A stretch of DNA of 43,832 nucleotides from Oceanospirillaceae bacterium (GTDB lineage: Bacteria > Pseudomonadota > Gammaproteobacteria > Pseudomonadales > Balneatricaceae). The first letter of the stretch is position 1. Each line of letters begins with the position of its first letter. Location: assembly GCA_013215505.1 (NCBI GenBank), contig JABSQZ010000031.1, positions 1-43,832 of the forward strand, given 5' to 3'. The notes under the pieces were generated by a model that saw only the letters and a list, made by a program, of their open reading frames with translations, did not search any database and was not told the origin of the DNA. The translations under genes and the position numbers were made by a program. Below, one piece after another: positions 18,065 to 27,605 of this stretch.

Positions 18065-19426
18065 TTAACCTCCGTGGTTTGTGGTTGACACTATTAAAGT
18101 CAACCCTTCAATCGCCTCAATTGAGACAACCTGTCCTTCTTTTAATGCTTGTGGGCTGTAGGCCGCCCAGCACTCGCCGCCCATTAATACAGTGCCGCTA
18201 CCCTGAAAATCACTCAGCGCGTAGGCACTGGCCCCGAGCATCGCCTCCTGGCCGCTGACCACTTGTTTTTCTCTGGAGCGCCACAGAAAACCCAGCACAA
18301 AAATGATAAATGCGCCGCTGAGTAAGGCGATCGGCATGATCAACATCAGCGATACTTTAAATTCTTGCACTTGGGTATCTATCAGGAAGATTGAGCCGAC
18401 CACAAAGGCGACGATGCCGCCAATGCCAAACACCCCGAAGCTGGGCATCATCGCCTCTACTACTAAAAAGGCTATCCCCAGTAAGATCAATCCCAAACCG
18501 GCATAATTTAACGGCAGCATCTGAAAGGCGTACATGGCGATGACCAGTGAGATACCACCGATCACCCCGGCAACGCCCATTCCCGGACTGTAGAACTCCA
18601 GTAACAGGCCGTAGACGCCCGCTAACATCAGTAGATAGGCAATATTTGGGTCGGTAATAGTGGCGATAAACTGGCTGCGCCAATCGGGATGGCGGTAGTC
18701 GAGACCGGCGCCGCTCAGTTGCAGTTTTAACTCTTGCACTATTGGCAAATCCGGATCGCTGAGTAAGCTTAATAATTGCTCCGGGGACTCGGCCATTATG
18801 TTGATGACATTTTTTTCCAGTGCCTCAGTCGCAGTCAAGGTAGCTGCCTCGGAGACTGCCAGTTCGGCCCATTGCTGATTGCGCTTGCGAAGTTGCGCCA
18901 GAGAGCGAATATAGGCGATAGAGTCGTTTAAGACCTTGTTCTCCATCGCTGTAGGTTTGCTTTTCTCGGTCTTCTGCGGCTTTGGGCTGGACATAGGTCC
19001 GGAGATCATCACTGGAGTGGCCGCCCCCAAAGTGGTGGCCCTGGCCATTGCCGCGACGTGACAGGCGTACAGAATATAGGTACCGGCGCTGGCGGCTCTG
19101 GCCCCCTGCGGGTGGACTAAACAGATGATGGGAATGTCGGAGCTGAGGATGCGCTGGTTGATGTCGCGCAAACTGGAGCTTAAGCCTCCGGGAGTGTCAA
19201 TTGTGATAAAGATAGCGGGGGCACTCTGGCGTTGATTCGCCTCAGTGATCTCTCTGACAAGGTAGTCACTGACCGCTGGGCCAATGGCGCCATCTATGGC
19301 CAATACTGGCACTTGAACAGCCACTGTAGTAGCTATAGCTTCGATGGGCGGTGCGGTAGTCGTGTGAGTTGCACCGCTCAATAATAGGGGACAGAGCAAA
19401 ATCATCCCAATTATCATACGCAACAT
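18065..19426 (-). CDS. nfeD: NfeD long-form membrane-bound serine protease
   Basis: A 453-residue protein with an N-terminal signal-like helix (1-19), a ClpP-like protease domain (about 35-240), four or five membrane helices (about 245-385) and a C-terminal soluble OB-fold domain. The catalytic pair of the Pyrococcus homologue is matched by Ser113 in [13 protein letters not shown] and Lys164 in [15 protein letters not shown] is the typical strand preceding the active site. It is the first gene of an nfeD-slipin pair. Probable role: membrane quality control, by family knowledge only. Confidence 0.93.
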   Translation of the reverse strand: MLRMIIGMILLCPLLLSGATHTTTAPPIEAIATTVAVQVPVLAIDGAIGPAVSDYLVREITEANQRQSAPAIFITIDTPGGLSSSLRDINQRILSSDIPIICLVHPQGARAASAGTYILYACHVAAMARATTLGAATPVMISGPMSSPKPQKTEKSKPTAMENKVLNDSIAYIRSLAQLRKRNQQWAELAVSEAATLTATEALEKNVINIMAESPEQLLSLLSDPDLPIVQELKLQLSGAGLDYRHPDWRSQFIATITDPNIAYLLMLAGVYGLLLEFYSPGMGVAGVIGGISLVIAMYAFQMLPLNYAGLGLILLGIAFLVVEAMMPSFGVFGIGGIVAFVVGSIFLIDTQVQEFKVSLMLIMPIALLSGAFIIFVLGFLWRSREKQVVSGQEAMLGASAYALSDFQGSGTVLMGGECWAAYSPQALKEGQVVSIEAIEGLTLIVSTTNHGG

Positions 19427-19670
19427 GAGGAGATTCCATTTTCCAACTCACTGCGCATTATAGAGCAAATTTTGTACAAAATCTTAGTTTTTTAGCGCAC
19501 TGTCTGGGGTGTTTAATCCCAGTGACTGAGTATAAAAATTTGTTAGTGCGCCATGTTAATGACTTTATTACAGTTATTCCAGGCCCTGAGGTAATTGCCC
19601 GCCGCATCGATAGCTCTGGGCTTTAATCAGGCATATACTGTAGTACTTCTATTAAACAGAGGGCATGATT

Positions 19671-20150
19671 ATGAGTATCACTGCGCGAGTTGATGACTAT
19701 CTTAACGCTCAAGATATCCTCTTCAACACAGTTCAACACACCCACTCTAACAGCTCAGTTGGCAGCGCTATCGCAGCGCAAATCCCTCCGATGAATATTG
19801 CCAAAGCCGTGGTCCTGGAAGACCATGAAGGCAGGCATCTGATGGCGGTGCTACCGGCGGATCGTAAAATTAACCTTCATAAACTGGAAGACAGCCTCGA
19901 TCTCACTTTGCACTTAGTCACAGAGCAGAAGCTCTACGATATGTTTAAAGATTGTGAGCAGGGAGCGGTTCCCGCGGTAGGCCAGGCCTATAATATGAAT
20001 GCTATTTACGATGAAGAGTTGGGCCGCTTAAAAGATATTTATCTGGAAGCTGGAGACCACGAAACACTGATTCACTTAAACCGCGAACAGTTCGATAAAT
20101 TAATGATCAATACTATGCATTCTAATTTCAGTAGCGAAGAATTGCATTGA
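19671..20150 (+). CDS. YbaK/EbsC-family aminoacyl-tRNA deacylase
   Basis: A soluble protein of about 159 residues in the YbaK/ProX superfamily, which hydrolyses mischarged tRNAs in trans. Landmarks are IAKAVVLEDHEGRHLMAVLP with the conserved lysine, a helix with LEDSLDLTLHLVTE, and CEQGAVPAVGQAYNM, which matches the family's G-x-x-x-P-G-x block with changes. I prefer the ATG at 19671, with AGAGGG seven bases upstream, over the ATG at 19665. Which mischarged tRNA it edits is not clear. Monocistronic, followed by a hairpin. Confidence 0.82.
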   Translation: MSITARVDDYLNAQDILFNTVQHTHSNSSVGSAIAAQIPPMNIAKAVVLEDHEGRHLMAVLPADRKINLHKLEDSLDLTLHLVTEQKLYDMFKDCEQGAVPAVGQAYNMNAIYDEELGRLKDIYLEAGDHETLIHLNREQFDKLMINTMHSNFSSEELH

Positions 20151-20164
20151 TCTTTTTAAGCTCT

Positions 20165-20184
20165 GCACTCCCGAGCGGGAGTGC
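20165..20184 (+). terminator. hairpin after the YbaK-type gene
   Basis: Perfect 8-bp stem GCACTCCC / GGGAGTGC with a GAGC loop, 15 bases after the stop. Only a mixed pyrimidine tract (CTTCTTCT) follows, so this is a probable but imperfect terminator. Confidence 0.6.
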
Positions 20185-20662
20185 CAGGCTTCTTCTGTCA
20201 ATATCACTCTCAATTTCTCTTGTAACAACAGCGATCCAATAATTCGCTCAGAAAAATCACTATTTTAAGATTCTGAAATTGATCAATATTTCTGTTATCC
20301 AAAACTCTTCATGGCAAAAATAAACTCAGTCTATGTGCCGCTATTTTGCTTTTATCAGTATTATTATCAACTTGAGTTGTGATTGGGTAACCGTTTGTTA
20401 TAGCGGCGCAAAAACAGCGGTTACTTTCTGCCTGGTTTTGCGACAAAACAGCCCTTGCAGCGACGAGTATCTGTTTGATTTTTCATATTCCCAGTGCTAG
20501 TTTTAGCCACAGAGAGTTGTTGAAAAATCATTGTCATGGCATTCCTTTTTGAATTAGATTTGCGCTCAGCAAACCCTTTCTCTCTTCTACATTGCTGATA
20601 ATTTGTTAGCCTCTATTTCTTATTGCATGGTCGTGGTTCTTTCATAATAAAGGGATTTTATT
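20185..20662. other. long leader/intergenic region before the hybrid kinase
   Basis: About 480 AT-rich bases without a credible gene. It must contain the promoter of the kinase-cheR-cheB operon. AAAGGGA just before 20663 is the ribosome binding site. No clear promoter boxes or operator were found by eye. Confidence 0.5.
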
Positions 20663-23600
20663 ATGAGCAAAGAGACAACGGGTCAAGGTTTTCGTTTTAC
20701 TTTAACGATCAAGTTTCTCATTTCCGCAATTCTAAATTTTTTGATAGTCGCAATTTTGGGCGGCTATGCACTCAATCAAATGCAGCTGATTGGCACTGAG
20801 ATAGAAGAAGTGGCAGAGATTGATCTGCCACTGGTGCACTTGTTGATTCAAACTGAGCGCAACCAGTTGAAGCAGGCAATAGTCTTTGAGCGGATACTGC
20901 GCCTGGCAGAAGAAATAAAGCAAGTACCGGGGCTAAAAATACAACTGAGTAGCCAGCTCAATCAATACGATAGTTTACATACCTTGGTTATAGTTGAACT
21001 GCAGCAGGCCGAGCAGCAGTTGCGCGATGACGTGCAAAATGCCCTGATCCAGGCAGACATTAAAGAATTCAAGCTGGCGTTAGAGCTGCTGCAAGTGATA
21101 CAGGCGGAATATCGCGATTATTACCGTAACGCCAAAGCTATTTTAGAGATTGTGGCAGCCGGTAATTGGGACTTTATTGGCAATGAGATTAAATTAAACA
21201 AGGTAGAGACCGAGCAGAAACACGCCGAAAAAAGCCTGGCAGCGCTTTTGGATGAACTGGACAATTTCACCTCAGAGTCGCTGTTAAAAGCCGAAGAGCA
21301 TGAAAAAAGCGCCCTCAATAATATTGCCATGTTGTTGGCGCTATCACTGGCGATTGGTGTGTTGATCTCATTGATCGTCAACAGGTTGATTACCACGCCG
21401 GTACTGGCGATGACCGAAGTTGCCTCCAGAGCGGCCAGTGGCGATTTATCGCAGCGACTGAAAGTGCTGAGCCAGGATGAAATTGGCGATTTAGGTCGCT
21501 CGCTGAATACAATGCTGCAGACCCTGCAGAGCAGTGCCGAACAGGCGGATGCAATTGCCGGGGGTAATTACAGCAATAAGATCGAGATTAAAGGCGATAA
21601 AGATCAGCTCGGGATTGCACTGTCAGAAATGCAGCAACAAATTGACCTAAGCACCTCACAGATGCAGCGCAGCATCGCCCTCAACAAAGGTATTTTGGAT
21701 ACCGCCATTGATGCAATTATCACTATCGATAAAAAAGGGCTGATTCAATCACTGAACCGTGCGGCTGAAAAAATGTTCATCTACACCGCCGAGGAGCTGA
21801 TTGGTAGGAATATCAAAATGTTGATGCCAGCGCCCTATACAGATGAACACGATAGTTATCTGAAACGCTATTTGACCACCAAAGAGAAAAGAATTATCGG
21901 CTCTGGTCGGGAATTAGAAGGGTTAAAAAGTGATGGCAGTACTTTTCCTATTTACCTCTCTATCGGCGAAGTAATGCTTAAAGATGATCAGCTTTTCACC
22001 GGTTTTATCCACGATATGACCCAAGAGAAACAATTGCAGGCGGACACTTTACGCAGCGAAGCGCTGAATCGCGGCATAGTCAATACCTCCCAGGATGGCA
22101 TTATCTCTATCACCCCGCTCGGGGAAATTCAATCCGTTAATAAAGCGGCTTTGATCTTATTCCAATATACCTTAAAAGAGTTGTTGGGGCAGAACATTAA
22201 AGTGTTAATGCCCAGCCCCTACCATGGCGAACATGATGGCTATCTGAGCGCCTATCATGAAACCGGGGTTAAAAAAGTTATCGGCATTGGCCGCGAGGTG
22301 GTCGGGTTGAGAAAAGATGGCAGTACCTTTCCTATGTACTTGTCGGTAGGTGAAGTAAAGCAACTAGACGGGACAATGTTTACCGGCTTTGTTCGTGACA
22401 TCAGTAAAGAGAAGCAGTTTGAGGCAGACTTGCAGAGCGTCAATGACAATTTAGTCACGCAAAATACCTTTAAGAGCCAAGTTACTGAAGTGTTGGAGCT
22501 GACTCAGGGAGCCACTGATTTAGCACTGATGTGCGATCAGCTGATTTCTGCTTTGTGCAAAGTCAGTCACTCCGGGCACGGTGCTATCTATATCCAAAAT
22601 CGGGGGACGACAGAGTTGTTACTACAGGGCAGTTTTGCCTTTAAACAGCGTAAAAATGTAGTTTCTAGTATTGCTATTGGGGAGGGTTTAGTCGGTCAGT
22701 CAGGTAAAGAGAAGAAGAGCATCTTACTGACTCAGGTACCTACAGACTATATTCAAATTAACTCGGCGCTGGGGGAGCAGACCCCACTGAATATTTTGTG
22801 TGAACCGCTGCTGTTTGAGCAGAAACTGATTGGCGTGGTAGAGCTGGCCTCTTTTACTGCTTTCACCGATGCTGATATGCAGATGATCGCTGAAGTGGCA
22901 AAAAACTTAGGGGTGATCATTAACAACCTGCAGAATCAAATGCGCAACAAAGAACTACTGGAAGCCAGCCAGCAGCAATCCGAAGAACTGCAAGTGCAGC
23001 AGGAGGAGCTAAAAACCACCAACCAAAATTTATTTGATCAAACTCAGAAGCTAAAAGTCTCTGAGGAAGAGCTAAAGCAGCAGACTGAAGAGTTGCGGGT
23101 TTCCAACGAGGAGCTGGCTGAGCAGCAGCTGTCGCTGCGAAACGAAAAAGACACGGTTGAAAAATCCCGTAGTGAGCTGAGTATTAAAGCTAAGGAGCTG
23201 ACACTGGCCAGCAAGTATAAATCTGAATTTTTGGCCAATATGAGCCATGAGTTGCGCACTCCTCTGAACAGTTTGTTGCTTCTGGCCAAAGGCCTGGCGG
23301 ATAACAAGAAGAAACACTTAGATGCGGTGGAAGTTGAAGATGCCGAAGTGATCTACGCCGGTGGCAACAGTTTGCTGGCGTTGATCAATGACATATTAGA
23401 TCTCTCTAAAGTGGAGGCTGGCAAACTGAGTTTGCATATAGAGAGCGTCAATTTAGAATCCTTGTGTCGTAATTTAGTGGATATTTTCAAGCCAGTGGCG
23501 CACAGCCGCGACCTGACTTTTGTCATAGATATCGCCGATGATGTGCCCAGAGTGATTCGCAGTGACGGCCAACGGCTGGAGCAGATACTGCGCAACTTGC

Positions 23601-25282
23601 TGTCCAATGCCATGAAATTTACTGAGACGGGCTCCGTCACTCTAAAAATCTCCAGACCCTCGACTGAGGTGGCTTTAACTCACTCCCAGCTGACCTTAGA
23701 CAAGGCGATATCGGTCGCGGTAATAGACACTGGTATAGGGATAGCAGAGGAAAAATTACAGGCTATATTTGAGGCCTTTCAACAACAAGACGGCTCAACC
23801 AGTCGCAAATACGGTGGCACTGGCTTAGGGTTAACTATCGCCAGGCAATTGACCGCGCTGCTCGGTGGAGAAATTCAATTGATCAGTCAGCCAAGTGTTG
23901 GCAGTACTTTTAGCTTATATCTGCCGGTGGATTACACTGAATCTAAGCATGAACACACAGAGCAACCCAGTGTTGCCACTTTTGGTCAGGCGGTTGCCAG
24001 TGGGCGCAGCGAGACTAAAGTACAAAGCCCGAGTGAACTTGAACTAAAGCAACCTTACCTGGAGTTTATCCCCGACGATCGCGAACTGATAACAGTCAGT
24101 GATAAGAGCTTATTAGTCATTGATGACGACAAACACTTTGCCCGGATACTGCGGGATTTCGCCCGCGAGCACGGCTACAAATGCTTGGTCGCCGGGGACG
24201 GCCGAACCGGCATCTATCTGGCACAAGAGTTTCAGCCCCAGGGCATCATCTTAGATATTATGTTGCCGGACATTGATGGCTATCAAGTGTTAGAGCAGTT
24301 GAAATTTAATCCCAGTACCCGGCATATCCCGGTGGAAATTATGTCAGCCCACGATCAAGTTAAGGGCCAAATGTTACGTTTGGGAGCAATAGGCATAGAG
24401 ACCAAACCGGTCAGCGAGGAGCAGTTGAAAAAAGTCCTGAGCAAGATTGGACAGATATCGGCACAAGGTATCAAGCATATTTTATTGATAGAGGACGACC
24501 AGGCTACCCAGCAGGCCACCATCGAATTATTGACCAGTAAAGATCTACAACTGACCGCTGTTAGCACCGGGGAGAGAGGCTGCGAAGAAATTTTGAGTGG
24601 CAACTATGACTGCGTTATTCTCGATATAGGCCTGCCCGATATGAGTGGTTTTGAAGTACTGAAATTCATTAATGAGCGCCAGGGTCAGGAAATTCCTCCT
24701 ATCATTATCTATACCGGTAGGGACATCACCGATGCCGAGCAAATTGAGCTGAATAATTACTCATCTACCGTGGTGATTAAAGGGGTGGGCTCGCCGGAGC
24801 GGCTATTAGATGATCTGTCATTATTTTTGCACGACATCGAAGTTAAAAATTCCCAGAGTAGCCAACAAGTAAACCATATTCTGCACGATGAAAGCTCTAT
24901 GCTGCAAAACAGAAAAATCTTGTTGGTTGACGACGATATGCGCAACACCTATGCACTGTCTAAAAAGCTTATTGAAATAGGTTTTGATGTTGATATGGCT
25001 AACAACGGTAAACAGGCATTGGAGTTATTAGAGCAAGACGATAATTTTGAACTAATCTTGATGGACACTATGATGCCGATTATGGACGGTTATGAAGCGA
25101 CCAGGCGGATTAGATTGATCGATAAATATAAAACCATACCAATCATTGCATTGACGGCTAAAACGATGCCTGAAGACCGTGAGCAATCACTGAAATCAGG
25201 CGCATCTGAGTACCTCACTAAACCGATAGATTTTGACAAACTGCTGTCGATAATGAGGATATGGCTGTTTAAACGCGCTTAA
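20663..25282 (+). CDS. large hybrid sensor histidine kinase (HAMP-PAS-PAS-GAF-HK-REC-REC-REC)
   Basis: A 1539-residue inner-membrane kinase. Domains: membrane helix about 12-34, helical sensor of about 175 residues, second membrane helix about 218-240, HAMP, two closely similar PAS domains (about 340-455 and 465-580, each with the ending FTGF), GAF (about 605-745), and a long coiled coil rich in EEL repeats (about 755-845). Then HisKA with FLANMSHELRTPLN (His862), an ATPase domain with NLLSNAMKFTETG and GGTGLGLTI, and three receivers with acceptor aspartates near 1197 (IILDIMLPDIDGY), 1319 (VILDIGLPDMSG) and 1467 (LMDTMMPIMDGYEATR). It leads an operon with cheR and cheB. The paired PAS domains look like an internal duplication. 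Signal unknown. Confidence 0.95.
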   Translation: MSKETTGQGFRFTLTIKFLISAILNFLIVAILGGYALNQMQLIGTEIEEVAEIDLPLVHLLIQTERNQLKQAIVFERILRLAEEIKQVPGLKIQLSSQLNQYDSLHTLVIVELQQAEQQLRDDVQNALIQADIKEFKLALELLQVIQAEYRDYYRNAKAILEIVAAGNWDFIGNEIKLNKVETEQKHAEKSLAALLDELDNFTSESLLKAEEHEKSALNNIAMLLALSLAIGVLISLIVNRLITTPVLAMTEVASRAASGDLSQRLKVLSQDEIGDLGRSLNTMLQTLQSSAEQADAIAGGNYSNKIEIKGDKDQLGIALSEMQQQIDLSTSQMQRSIALNKGILDTAIDAIITIDKKGLIQSLNRAAEKMFIYTAEELIGRNIKMLMPAPYTDEHDSYLKRYLTTKEKRIIGSGRELEGLKSDGSTFPIYLSIGEVMLKDDQLFTGFIHDMTQEKQLQADTLRSEALNRGIVNTSQDGIISITPLGEIQSVNKAALILFQYTLKELLGQNIKVLMPSPYHGEHDGYLSAYHETGVKKVIGIGREVVGLRKDGSTFPMYLSVGEVKQLDGTMFTGFVRDISKEKQFEADLQSVNDNLVTQNTFKSQVTEVLELTQGATDLALMCDQLISALCKVSHSGHGAIYIQNRGTTELLLQGSFAFKQRKNVVSSIAIGEGLVGQSGKEKKSILLTQVPTDYIQINSALGEQTPLNILCEPLLFEQKLIGVVELASFTAFTDADMQMIAEVAKNLGVIINNLQNQMRNKELLEASQQQSEELQVQQEELKTTNQNLFDQTQKLKVSEEELKQQTEELRVSNEELAEQQLSLRNEKDTVEKSRSELSIKAKELTLASKYKSEFLANMSHELRTPLNSLLLLAKGLADNKKKHLDAVEVEDAEVIYAGGNSLLALINDILDLSKVEAGKLSLHIESVNLESLCRNLVDIFKPVAHSRDLTFVIDIADDVPRVIRSDGQRLEQILRNLLSNAMKFTETGSVTLKISRPSTEVALTHSQLTLDKAISVAVIDTGIGIAEEKLQAIFEAFQQQDGSTSRKYGGTGLGLTIARQLTALLGGEIQLISQPSVGSTFSLYLPVDYTESKHEHTEQPSVATFGQAVASGRSETKVQSPSELELKQPYLEFIPDDRELITVSDKSLLVIDDDKHFARILRDFAREHGYKCLVAGDGRTGIYLAQEFQPQGIILDIMLPDIDGYQVLEQLKFNPSTRHIPVEIMSAHDQVKGQMLRLGAIGIETKPVSEEQLKKVLSKIGQISAQGIKHILLIEDDQATQQATIELLTSKDLQLTAVSTGERGCEEILSGNYDCVILDIGLPDMSGFEVLKFINERQGQEIPPIIIYTGRDITDAEQIELNNYSSTVVIKGVGSPERLLDDLSLFLHDIEVKNSQSSQQVNHILHDESSMLQNRKILLVDDDMRNTYALSKKLIEIGFDVDMANNGKQALELLEQDDNFELILMDTMMPIMDGYEATRRIRLIDKYKTIPIIALTAKTMPEDREQSLKSGASEYLTKPIDFDKLLSIMRIWLFKRA

Positions 25283-25293
25283 GACAAAAAAAT

Positions 25294-26124
25294 ATGCAAA
25301 AAAAAGACAGTTTAGAATTTGAAATCAATCATTTGTTAGAGGCGATACTGTATCAATACGGCTATGATTTTCGCCACTACGCACGCGCCTCTCTGGAGCG
25401 CCGGGTACTGAACCGATTGCACCTTGCCGATTTACAGCATGTTACTGAACTGACCTCAAAAATACTTCACGACCCTGAATACTTCGATCTTTTTTTAAAA
25501 GACATGTCTATTACAGTGACGGAAATGTTTAGAGATCCATCGGTGTTTAAGGCGATCAGGAAGTCGGTATGCAGCCGATTGCGTACTTATTCACGGGTAA
25601 ATATCTGGCACGCGGGATGCGCTACAGGCGAAGAAGTCTATTCTATGGCGATTATGTTACAAGAGGAAGATTTATTAAGTCGCACGCAGATTTACGCCAC
25701 TGACTTCAATAACCACTCGTTAACCATAGCCAAAGAGGGCATTTATCCGGCAGAGAAAATGCAACTCTTTACTGAAAACTATCAAAGTGCCGGTGGCCAG
25801 GCCTCATTTGCCGACTATTATCAGGCAAAATATCAATTCGCCAAATTTAAGGATTCGTTAAAAAAACACATTACTTTTGCCAATCATAATCTGATTAAGG
25901 ATCAAGTGTTTGCGTCGATGCATTTAGTCATGTGCCGCAATGTGCTGATATATTTTGATCAGCAGTTACAGAATCAAGTGTTGGGACTTTTTCAGGAGAG
26001 CTTAGTGCACCGGGGTTATCTGGTATTAGGTGACAAAGAAACTTTAGAGTTTTCCGCCGTCGATAAAAGTTTTGAATCTGTAGACACCAATGCCCGGATT
26101 TACCGGATAAAAACAGATGTATAG
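25294..26124 (+). CDS. cheR: CheR-type protein-glutamate methyltransferase
   Basis: A 276-residue SAM-dependent methyltransferase. The N-terminal helical domain (about 1-75) precedes the catalytic domain with the SAM motif WHAGCATGEEVYSMAI, acidic ATDFNNHSLTIAKEGIYP, and MCRNVLIYFDQQLQ. MFRDP before the SAM domain is also typical. CheR normally methylates chemoreceptor glutamates; without a receptor in the operon, its target here may be the coiled coil of the kinase encoded immediately upstream (11-base gap) or a distant receptor. It overlaps cheB by 8 bases, so the two are coupled. Confidence 0.93.
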   Translation: MQKKDSLEFEINHLLEAILYQYGYDFRHYARASLERRVLNRLHLADLQHVTELTSKILHDPEYFDLFLKDMSITVTEMFRDPSVFKAIRKSVCSRLRTYSRVNIWHAGCATGEEVYSMAIMLQEEDLLSRTQIYATDFNNHSLTIAKEGIYPAEKMQLFTENYQSAGGQASFADYYQAKYQFAKFKDSLKKHITFANHNLIKDQVFASMHLVMCRNVLIYFDQQLQNQVLGLFQESLVHRGYLVLGDKETLEFSAVDKSFESVDTNARIYRIKTDV

Positions 26125-26686
26125 TGCGTTAGTCATAGGGGCCTCGGCGGGGGGCCTGAAGGCAATAACACAAATTTTAGCGCAGCTACCCAGCTCATAT
26201 CCGCTGCCGATAGCCATAGTGCAACACCGACTGGCGGATCACACTCAGTTGTTAGTCGAATTATTAAATGCCAACACAGAGTTAACAGTAGTCGAACCTT
26301 ATAGTGGCCAGAAGTTGCAGCCAGGTTTTGTCTACATAGCGCCTGGAGGCTATCACTTATTGATAGAGCGAACCCAACAGTTTAGTTTAAGTGTCGACTC
26401 TCCGGTTTGTTATGCTATCCCCTCTATCGATGTATTATTTGAATCGGCTGCAGTTAGCTATGCACAGCAGCTGATCGGCCTGGTCCTCACCGGTGCCAAT
26501 AGCGATGGCAGTATAGGCTTGCAAAGGATCCGGGAATACGGTGGCCTATGCATAGTCCAGGATCCAGATAGCGCCGAAGAAGCTTCCATGCCCAAAGCCG
26601 CTCTGAAACTAACCAAAGCAGATCACACCCTCCCCTTAGAAAAAATCGCCGACTTACTACTACAATTAGCATCTAGCGGCACCTAA
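26117..26686 (+). CDS. cheB: CheB-type methylesterase, catalytic domain only
   Basis: A 189-residue protein that is only the esterase/deamidase domain of CheB, without the usual N-terminal receiver. The catalytic triad is visible: Ser10 in VIGASAGGLKA, His37 in IVQHRLADH, and Asp130 in LTGANSDGSIG. YIAPGGYH and QDPDSAEEASMPKAAL are further family blocks. Missing the receiver, it may be constitutive or controlled by partners such as the kinase's own receivers. The start overlaps the cheR end. A heptamer array follows 19 bases after the stop. Confidence 0.93.
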   Translation: MYSALVIGASAGGLKAITQILAQLPSSYPLPIAIVQHRLADHTQLLVELLNANTELTVVEPYSGQKLQPGFVYIAPGGYHLLIERTQQFSLSVDSPVCYAIPSIDVLFESAAVSYAQQLIGLVLTGANSDGSIGLQRIREYGGLCIVQDPDSAEEASMPKAALKLTKADHTLPLEKIADLLLQLASSGT

Positions 26687-26705
26687 CAGCTCCGAATTTT
26701 AATTT

Positions 26706-26771
26706 CCCAACTTCCAACTTCCAACTTCCAACTTCCAACTTCCAACTCCGGTCCCCAACTCCGGTCCCCAA
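26706..26771. repeat. CTTCCAA heptamer array 4 with a 13-base variant unit
   Basis: CCCAA followed by five perfect CTTCCAA copies (26711-26745), then two perfect copies of a 13-base unit CTCCGGTCCCCAA (26746-26771). The longer unit looks like the heptamer with a GGTCCC-type insertion that was then duplicated. It lies 19 bases after the cheB stop. Confidence 0.95.
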
Positions 26772-26973
26772 CTTAATCCTTTCTCCTATTTACCCCTCTA
26801 TCAAATTGCAATCATGGCGCTTTATCCAATGCTGACCTAAATTGTATTTAGCAGTAGCCTGTGTAACAGCAATAATGACACAGGGGGCAGAAAAAATAGC
26901 CGCCATCAGCATTGGTTTTAGTCGCAATACTATTAACGTTGATTAAGTCCCTGACAATTGGAGTAAAAATCCA

Positions 26974-27075
26974 ATGGAAGCACCAGAACCCAGAAAAACA
27001 CTCGTCTACAGTTGCTTTGCATCAACCCTGTTGGTTTTTTGGGGCATATTTGAGTTGTTGGTAACGCTGTTTTAG
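26974..27075 (+). CDS. putative small single-span membrane protein (33 aa)
   Basis: ATG at 26974 preceded by GGAG at 10 bases. The predicted peptide has a charged N-terminus (MEAPEPRKT) and a single hydrophobic helix rich in L, V, F and W up to the stop, typical of small membrane proteins. It has no recognised family. It sits in an otherwise empty stretch upstream of another small membrane protein. Confidence 0.4.
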   Translation: MEAPEPRKTLVYSCFASTLLVFWGIFELLVTLF

Positions 27076-27286
27076 CCAAGCTGCAGAGTTGCTTATTCTC
27101 GCTAAAGCAAAATCTTCTGCTATTGGGCTGACCGATTAGCCCTCTATGTTTATTAGCTGAGTTAAAAGTGCTGCAGTTAAGAATTTCGCGCAAAGACAGT
27201 CAGTCCCACCAAGCGTATAATTGACCTCGACACAAGTCTAATCCCGCTCAGAGCTGTGCTGTCGGGTGGGAAATTGGGAGAGCGCC

Positions 27287-27451
27287 ATGATTGGTCATAT
27301 AGTCAGACCAAGCTATCCAGTAATAATCATTTGCATTTTTCTTTTAACATCCATGCTGGTCATCGATCTGCATAAATTCACTATTATCGCATTGCCAATA
27401 GTGCTGATCATAATCACTGTGTCTGTGATCTGTCGCGAAGCGGATAGTTGA
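27287..27451 (+). CDS. putative small two-span membrane protein (54 aa)
   Basis: ATG at 27287 with GGGAG six bases upstream. The peptide has two hydrophobic segments (about 9-24 and 29-47) linked by a short polar turn with DLHK, and a charged C-terminus. No family recognised. It lies about 155 bases before a DoxX gene on the same strand and might be co-transcribed. Confidence 0.45.
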   Translation: MIGHIVRPSYPVIIICIFLLTSMLVIDLHKFTIIALPIVLIIITVSVICREADS

Positions 27452-27605
27452 TTGCGATCATTAGTTTTCAATAACCTTTTGTCTTATCAATGTTAACCAG
27501 CTGCTGCTAGGTAGCAGCGAAGCAAGGGATGGTTTGCATGCGGTCATTAGATGGCTGTTATTAAACTTCCCAACCGCGCTGGTTTATCCATAGAGGAAGA
27601 ATACA

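Noticed and set aside
26933-27193. An 86-residue minus-strand frame
   Set aside because: It overlaps a better-supported small frame on the other strand, and its sequence does not resemble a protein domain.
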